Below, in pieces: positions 33,115 to 39,009 of a stretch of 39,009 nucleotides of DNA; within the stretch, counting starts at the first letter, position 1; each line of letters opens with the position of its first letter. The DNA lies in contig CAILQK010000417.1 of NCBI GenBank assembly GCA_903836265.1, positions 1 to 39,009 of the forward strand. The letters run 5' to 3'. The DNA comes from an uncultured Bacteroidota bacterium. Its GTDB lineage: Bacteria > Bacteroidota > Bacteroidia > Chitinophagales > Saprospiraceae. The notes below the pieces were generated by a model. That model did not search any database, was not told where the DNA came from, and saw only the letters and a program-made list of their open reading frames with translations. Position numbers and translations under genes: made by a program.

Positions 33115-36100
33115 TTAATCAATCAGAATGAGTTTTTTCCTGTCGCTGTAACCAGGTGTTTCGAGTTCGTACCAGTAAACACCCGTCTGGCCCAACTCAT
33201 CCTTGCGGATCACCACGGTATTTATTCCGGAGGGATAGTCGCCGACGATCGTCCTGACCAGGCGGCCCTCTGAACTGTAGATATTCAGACGGGCACGACT
33301 CTCTGCCGGCAGCCGGAATCTGACAGCCGTGGTTTCGGAGAACGGATTTGGCTGATTCTGGAACAGGGCAAAGCCATTGTCTGCAGGTTCGTTTGCAGAA
33401 GTAGCCGAGGCAAATTCTATCTCCACACCAGTCGTGTTGCCGAAGTCGTCAACAGCCATTCGGGCTGCCACATCATCGGTGGCCCGGAGCACGTCTGACA
33501 GGCGCTCCGTGTATTCAACAGCACGGAAAGTCAGGTAAAAGAGTGCATCATGCTCGCTGTAAGTTTCCGCCTTGCCTCCGATCCAGGCAGTTCCGATGAG
33601 ACCCTGATCGAGCATACTGGTACCAAAGCTTCCGGAAGAAATACCTGCGAGCGCGCCCGGAGCAGCACCCAGGAAGTCAAGCTTTTCCGGATCAAACGAG
33701 ATAGTGAACTGATAAGCCTGCAGGTTGTTGAAATTGGAAGCCCTGAACGGTACTGTCACTGTTTCACCCGCATTCAGGCTGCGGTTGTCAAGCAGGAAGT
33801 TTAGATCAGATGTGTAATCTGTACCTCCGACACCACCGAAGTTGGGAACAACGTCTCCGTTTACATCACCCAGCAGCACGCCGATGAAGTCATCATCGGT
33901 GAAGTCGGTGATGGCATTGTTGTGTGTAACGGAAGACGGTGGCGCCGGGTTCAGCGGGTTCGGTGCAGGGAAGACGTAAGACTTCGGAACAAATTTCCAG
34001 CCGGGTGGCGGCGGATTCAGGTTGAACTGGCCGTTGCTCATGGAGTTGTTCACTATATACGACTGTACCAGTGCGTAGTCGGCGATATTGATATTCTTGT
34101 CGCCATTGATATCGGCGGCCATCCACTGGTACGGACTGGTGAAAGGAATCTGCACGGGCGGAGGCGCTGCATGCGCCTGAATGAACAGCAGATCGGCCAC
34201 GTTGATCTTTGTGCTCTTGGATGCAGCCTGTTTGGTCGGCGTTACGGTGGTATTGGAGCCCGAAGGAACAACAAATGCGTAATCGGCCAGCGGCAGTGCT
34301 GTCACATCAGCATCAGTCACAGATCCGGTGAGTGCTACATTCACATTCGGAATGGGGAGAACAGGATTTTTCCAGGTGGTGATATCACCGGCAATGTCAA
34401 TATCGGCAGCCGCGCAGTTTATTTCAACAGTGCCATTGTTGAAGATTGCCATGGGCGATTGCACAGGTGCGCCAAAAACCGGCTGTATTACTATGTAGGA
34501 GGGCAGTGCGGCAGGACTGATATCACTGACTGTACCCACAGGTGCATTTTCGAGCTGAATATTCAGATTGAACAGCAGTGTACCATTGGGCAATGTAATA
34601 CCGACTGCGGGATTGGCATTCGTCCAGAAAATGGAGTTCATGCCGGGTACAAGTCCGGTCAGGGCAGGATTCACATTGGAGAGTCCGGTTATCACACCGG
34701 CAGCAGCGTTGTCAAGCATCAGTCCAAGCGAGAGTCCGGAAACAGCTATGAAGTTGTCCACGGTAACAGGCACCACAATTGACTCTCCCTGACAGCCCTG
34801 CACATTACCCACATGAATGGTGAATTTGGGCCCTTCTGCCACTGTAACAGTATCCTTGCTGAGACAGCCATTGCTCAGGTCGGTTACCACCACCGAGTAA
34901 TCGCCGCCGGAAAGATTGGCAATACCTGAAGTAGTTTCATTGTTGCTCCAGACATAGGTGAACGGACCCGTACCTCCGGCGATCGCAGTAGTAACGGAGC
35001 CATCTGAAGATCCGAAGAATGTTTCACCTGAGACGTTGGTTGTCAGAGAGAAACCGGTGTTGGAACCAAGCGTCACATCTACCAGTACCTCGCAGAAGTT
35101 GGAGTTTCCGTAAATATCAACAGCAGTCAGGCGAATCATGTTGGAGCCCAGATCGGCGCATGAAAAGTCGGTTTTACTCAGATAAAGCGTATCAATTCCG
35201 CAGTTGTCGGAAGTACCGAGATCAACATCGGAGGCATCAACAGACGCATCGCCGTTGGACCCGAGCGACACAACGATATTGTTGTTGCACACCATGGTCG
35301 GAAGAGAATTATCTGTTATTTTTATCACGACCGAGTCCTTTCCGACATTTCCGCACGGATCTGTTATTGTGAAAATCACCTGCGTTGTACCGATGAAGTA
35401 ATCGCCACTGATGTCGAGTCCGACAGGGGATACTGAAGCTGCACCTGCAGGCAGAAACTCGATGGCATTGATGGTACACTCCGGGAGGGGTGCGCACTCC
35501 ACAAAGTACTGTTCTGCATCAAAAGAAACCGGCAGGGAGCAGGTGTTGTTGGGCGGGAAACTGGCCGTCAGGAACTCTACCGTGTCAGGCATCCCCAGGA
35601 ATCGGGGGGCCAGCGTATCCATCACTGTGATACTTCGTGTATCCATTTCTGTATTTCCGCAGTCATCAGATACTGTACGCGTACGCACGATGGTATAGTT
35701 GTATTTGCCACAAACACCGGGCGCCACATTGATGGTATCCTGGTCGAATAAAACAGTCAGCATCTGGTCGCAATTATCTGTTGCAGTCACGTTCTGCGGA
35801 TTGGGTACCGGATCGGAGCAACTCAGTGTGATATCGGGCGGATAGACACTCAGGACAGGTTTGACAGTATCAAGCAGAGCAATTGTTTGCAGACAGGTTG
35901 TCATATTTCCGGCGCCATCTTTCACCGTCCATGTACGGTTGATTATCTGGCAAGTCTGGCCCGGGCCTGCAACAATTGCATCAGCATGCGTGACATCCGT
36001 GGGCAGAACGGGGCAGTTGTCTGTGGCAGTAGCTGATCCGTTGGCTGCAGGGGTAACGTCACCATCGCATTTTACAGTTTTATCGGCCGGACAGGTAACT

Positions 36101-39009
36101 GACGGCACAACATTGTCCTGAACAACCACATAAGTAAGGCAGGAAGCCTCATTGCCGGCAAAATCTCTGACAAACAGCTTGACAGGATGCTGGGTGGATC
36201 CATCGGCATCGTCGCAGTCAAACGTGATGGTTGCGGCAGGAGGCAGGATTGTATCGAGCCTTTGTACCAGCATCATATCTATTCCGCAGTTGTCGAAACT
36301 GTTCTGATTCACCTGACCAGAGCCAATGGTTACAATTCCTCCTGATTGCAGGGAAACAGAAATCCCGTTGGTACATACCGCGGTGGGCAGCGTGCCATCC
36401 CTCACCACAATGGTGACAGATTTTGTGGCAGAGTTGCCGCATTTGTCTGTTGCCGTAAAGGTAATCAGATGCGTACCAACACCATAAACACCGGTTACGT
36501 TCGGGCCGAGTGCAGGAATGAGAGAATTGATAACCACCAGTTCGGAGTCGGGCACGCAATCTGAAACGTAATTCAGCATGTTGAGGGTTACCAGTTCGTT
36601 ACAGGTGGGCCTGTTGGGTCCGGTATAAATAATGAACGAATCAGGTGACGAGAAAACGGGAGCTTCTGAATCAACTACTGTGACAATCTGGGTAGATGTT
36701 GCCACATTCCCTTCAGAGTCCTGGGCCACCCAGTTGCGGGTAATAGTATAGTTGTAATGCCCGCAAAATTCGTTCGACGGATCTTGAGTGGATACTTCAA
36801 CAGCCAGTACAGGCGTTGCTCCCTCACAGATATCTGCTGCATTGAGCATTACCTGAGCCGGGACGGTCGCACAGGCCTGAACAGTAGTGTCAGCCGGAGG
36901 TGCATCTATAACAGGAGCGGAAATATCCAGCACCGTAATAATAGACATACAGGTTGACGTGTTGTTGTTCTGGTCGGTTACTGCAAACACAGCGAAGTTG
37001 TTACCCAGATTGTTGCAGTTGAAATCAAGCGATGAAACGTATGTGTATGGGGCAGCCATACCCAGACGATACGAAAGATTGATTGCACCGCAGTCGTGCT
37101 GATCATAACTTCCTCCATCGGATTCGGGGGCACTGACTGTCGCTTCACCGCTGGCATCCAGATCAACTGTGAGTGACTGGCAAACAGCTACCGGCGCATA
37201 GGTGTCAATTTCAATGAAGACGTTTTGAGGTTGAGTGGTGGTATTGTTCTGGGGATCTGTATATGACCAGGTAATTACGTAACTGCCTGCATTGAGTACA
37301 TAACGGGGCGGACCGCCGGGCAAAGCTGGCGGCAGTGTCATCATCACCGGCACGGAAGGCGTTCCGTAAATGGTTTCAAAGAACACGCCATTACAGTCGG
37401 TAGCCGATGGTGCATCCACTGTATCCTTCCCGCAGAAACTGATAATCGGGGAAAGAGCGAGAATATCCGGTATTGGAGATTCACCGTCAACCAGGGTAAC
37501 GGTAAATGTGCAAGGGGCTGACGACAAATTCTGGGCGAAATTATCCCTGGCAGTGAGTGTAACTGTGAATGTATTACCCGGAACTACAGGTGAAACATTC
37601 GATACCAGACTGCCCACTGCCGGCGACTGAATAATGTTGACATTCGACGGACAGTTATCAGTAACCGCAGCGAGCGTCGTATAGTTGGGAACAGTTGTAA
37701 TGTCTGTACAGCCGGAGGTAATTGGCAGCTCCTGATCATTGGGACACGCTATCGCCGGAGCCTGGGTGTCCTCGATAACCACGTGGAAAGAACATGTAGA
37801 AGCGTTGACGCCATCAGTTGCAGTGTAGGTCACGGTGGTTGTACCCACCGGGAACTGTGCAAACACGTTCTGTGAGGCTGGCGGCCATGAGTTGAACGGA
37901 TTGGTAAAGTTTACAAACTGCTGAACGGATGTGTTATTAATGCTTTCTGAAACCACAAAATTGCGGCAGTCCGTAACATCCAGCGGCGAAGGACGGGTCC
38001 ATGAGTACAACTGGGTACACGCATTGGTCGTATTGGGCAACGTGTAGGTCTGTCCGCAGCGCGCATACGTGAAGTTCGGCGCATAAATATCTGTGACAGT
38101 CACAGTAACCGTATGCTGGGCCACATTGCCGCACAGATCAGATACTCTCAGGGTTACCGTACTGGCTCCAATCGGGAATACATTGGGAACAAGTCCGTTA
38201 ACCGGAAGTGCTGTACCCGCGGGGATATTGGCCAGACCGGAACCGGCCGGATAGTCAATTTTATAGGTAACTGCCTTCAGTGCGCCACATTCATCAGACA
38301 CATTGGTGCCTGCCACAACAGCGGGTATTGGCGAAGGCATCGTGCAGACGGTGGGTCCGGCAGTGTTCAGGGAGAAACTGGTTGCAATCGTCCAGACAGG
38401 CGGATTGTTGTCCAGCACCTCGATGCTTTGTGTTTGTGCGGTTGAATTGGGCGGGGCAGCGTGATCGGCTACTGTCCAGGTACGGGTGATATATTTGTGG
38501 TTGGGACACTCGGGCGGCGAGGGCAGATAGGTATCGGAATACGTTACCGTCGGCATTGCGTCGCAGTTGTCGTAGATTGCCGCAGGCGCACCGGTATTGG
38601 CCGGATCAAGCAGGCCGGGGTTTGACGAGCAGTTAACCGTGATGTTTGCGGGCACGGTGAAGCAGGGCGCCGACAAATCACGGATATTTATTGCTGCATT
38701 GCAGGTGGAAGATCCTGCGCTGTCAGAGGCCCTGAGCGTGACGATGCGCGCACCAGTATGTGAGCAGTTAAAAGTGAAATTGTTTGAGAAAGCTCCACCG
38801 TCAACAGAAATCTGGTACTGTACATTGCCGGGACAGTTATCCGTGGAGTTGCCCACAGCTGCGGCGGTCAGGGAAACCACTCCCGGATCCGATGGCGGAA
38901 CACAGTCGGTAGGGCTCAGCGTAAGGGCTGCAGGCATCAGGTTGCAGAATGCGACCGGAGCCTGCATGTCGGCTACTGTTACCACTGAAGTGCATGTTGA
39001 GGTATTGCC
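33115..39009 (-). CDS. Giant T9SS adhesin with HYR, SprB, cohesin- and dockerin-like modules, type A tail (5' end outside window)
   Basis: The open frame continues through the right edge, so the signal peptide is not visible. The visible 1964 codons (numbering from the GTG at 38985) hold many HYR/Ig-like modules at about 1-1306 and an SprB repeat at about 1310-1385 (SGIANLSGGDYSVVVTD). A cohesin-like module follows at about 1387-1525. A dockerin-like region at about 1586-1712 has the calcium-loop motif DINGDKNINIAD at 1625-1636 and a second DVNGD at 1707-1711. A second cohesin-like module lies at about 1725-1862, and a type A sorting domain at 1872-1956 (NQPNPFSETTAVRF, GVYWYELET). Many Saprospiraceae-type proteins carry this KINVADLL to GDVNGD dockerin layout. 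It is the first known gene of the surface locus and has its own 3' hairpin. Confidence 0.88.
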   Translation of the reverse strand, partial: GNTSTCTSVVTVADMQAPVAFCNLMPAALTLSPTDCVPPSDPGVVSLTAAAVGNSTDNCPGNVQYQISVDGGAFSNNFTFNCSHTGARIVTLRASDSAGSSTCNAAINIRDLSAPCFTVPANITVNCSSNPGLLDPANTGAPAAIYDNCDAMPTVTYSDTYLPSPPECPNHKYITRTWTVADHAAPPNSTAQTQSIEVLDNNPPVWTIATSFSLNTAGPTVCTMPSPIPAVVAGTNVSDECGALKAVTYKIDYPAGSGLANIPAGTALPVNGLVPNVFPIGASTVTLRVSDLCGNVAQHTVTVTVTDIYAPNFTYARCGQTYTLPNTTNACTQLYSWTRPSPLDVTDCRNFVVSESINNTSVQQFVNFTNPFNSWPPASQNVFAQFPVGTTTVTYTATDGVNASTCSFHVVIEDTQAPAIACPNDQELPITSGCTDITTVPNYTTLAAVTDNCPSNVNIIQSPAVGSLVSNVSPVVPGNTFTVTLTARDNFAQNLSSAPCTFTVTLVDGESPIPDILALSPIISFCGKDTVDAPSATDCNGVFFETIYGTPSVPVMMTLPPALPGGPPRYVLNAGSYVITWSYTDPQNNTTTQPQNVFIEIDTYAPVAVCQSLTVDLDASGEATVSAPESDGGSYDQHDCGAINLSYRLGMAAPYTYVSSLDFNCNNLGNNFAVFAVTDQNNNTSTCMSIITVLDISAPVIDAPPADTTVQACATVPAQVMLNAADICEGATPVLAVEVSTQDPSNEFCGHYNYTITRNWVAQDSEGNVATSTQIVTVVDSEAPVFSSPDSFIIYTGPNRPTCNELVTLNMLNYVSDCVPDSELVVINSLIPALGPNVTGVYGVGTHLITFTATDKCGNSATKSVTIVVRDGTLPTAVCTNGISVSLQSGGIVTIGSGQVNQNSFDNCGIDMMLVQRLDTILPPAATITFDCDDADGSTQHPVKLFVRDFAGNEASCLTYVVVQDNVVPSVTCPADKTVKCDGDVTPAANGSATATDNCPVLPTDVTHADAIVAGPGQTCQIINRTWTVKDGAGNMTTCLQTIALLDTVKPVLSVYPPDITLSCSDPVPNPQNVTATDNCDQMLTVLFDQDTINVAPGVCGKYNYTIVRTRTVSDDCGNTEMDTRSITVMDTLAPRFLGMPDTVEFLTASFPPNNTCSLPVSFDAEQYFVECAPLPECTINAIEFLPAGAASVSPVGLDISGDYFIGTTQVIFTITDPCGNVGKDSVVIKITDNSLPTMVCNNNIVVSLGSNGDASVDASDVDLGTSDNCGIDTLYLSKTDFSCADLGSNMIRLTAVDIYGNSNFCEVLVDVTLGSNTGFSLTTNVSGETFFGSSDGSVTTAIAGGTGPFTYVWSNNETTSGIANLSGGDYSVVVTDLSNGCLSKDTVTVAEGPKFTIHVGNVQGCQGESIVVPVTVDNFIAVSGLSLGLMLDNAAAGVITGLSNVNPALTGLVPGMNSIFWTNANPAVGITLPNGTLLFNLNIQLENAPVGTVSDISPAALPSYIVIQPVFGAPVQSPMAIFNNGTVEINCAAADIDIAGDITTWKNPVLPIPNVNVALTGSVTDADVTALPLADYAFVVPSGSNTTVTPTKQAASKSTKINVADLLFIQAHAAPPPVQIPFTSPYQWMAADINGDKNINIADYALVQSYIVNNSMSNGQFNLNPPPPGWKFVPKSYVFPAPNPLNPAPPSSVTHNNAITDFTDDDFIGVLLGDVNGDVVPNFGGVGGTDYTSDLNFLLDNRSLNAGETVTVPFRASNFNNLQAYQFTISFDPEKLDFLGAAPGALAGISSGSFGTSMLDQGLIGTAWIGGKAETYSEHDALFYLTFRAVEYTERLSDVLRATDDVAARMAVDDFGNTTGVEIEFASATSANEPADNGFALFQNQPNPFSETTAVRFRLPAESRARLNIYSSEGRLVRTIVGDYPSGINTVVIRKDELGQTGVYWYELETPGYSDRKKLILID

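Noticed and set aside
27545-39009. A classical cellulosome
   Set aside because: No cellulase, carbohydrate-binding module or scaffoldin-type anchoring module is seen. The cohesin- and dockerin-like modules sit in HYR adhesins with T9SS tails.

Overview
The window looks like chromosomal DNA from a gliding-type member of the Bacteroidota, most like Saprospiraceae and relatives. Signs of this are type IX secretion (T9SS) sorting domains of type A and type B, a PorP/SprF protein, an OmpA/PD40 protein, giant adhesins with HYR, SprB and cohesin/dockerin-like modules, an FG-GAP/ASPIC lipoprotein, and promoters of the Bacteroidota type (TTG, about 21 bases, TAnnTTTG). No tRNA, rRNA, insertion sequence, prophage or CRISPR array was seen. 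Species-level placement is inference.

Left part (1-6832): a ClpC gene on the minus strand is broken where the left edge turns into low-complexity sequence. A STAS-domain gene diverges from it, and both have a near-identical promoter. Then come a NYN nuclease fused to a cold-shock domain and a 1115-residue two-propeller FG-GAP/ASPIC lipoprotein.

Middle part (6880-21246): a minus-strand cluster couples dihydroorotase, a sulfotransferase-like protein and a SAM methyltransferase by overlapping genes; the last two are strikingly AT-rich. Next are an unrecognised 448-residue protein, a LigB/DODA-type dioxygenase with an export-like N-terminus and an acyltransferase-3 membrane protein. A three-gene envelope/export operon follows (outer-membrane barrel, Asp-box propeller, T9SS-sorted esterase). 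A small protein gene is coupled to a PhnP-like metallo-beta-lactamase hydrolase and converges on a Tat-type glycosylasparaginase.

Right part (21385-39009): a plus-strand operon carries TauE/SafE, MoaD, MoaE and an aldo/keto reductase. It meets a ferredoxin gene at a shared strong terminator. The last 15 kb is one minus-strand surface locus: a giant adhesin running off the window (HYR, SprB repeat, two cohesin-like modules, a dockerin-like module, type A tail), a second adhesin (four cohesin-like modules alternating with HYR, then eight HYR, type B tail), PorP/SprF, and an OmpA protein ending in a SPOR domain. The likely logic is a T9SS substrate pair with its dedicated outer-membrane partner and a peptidoglycan anchor. 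The adjacent cohesin- and dockerin-like modules suggest a non-cellulosomal surface assembly, which is the most interesting hypothesis here.
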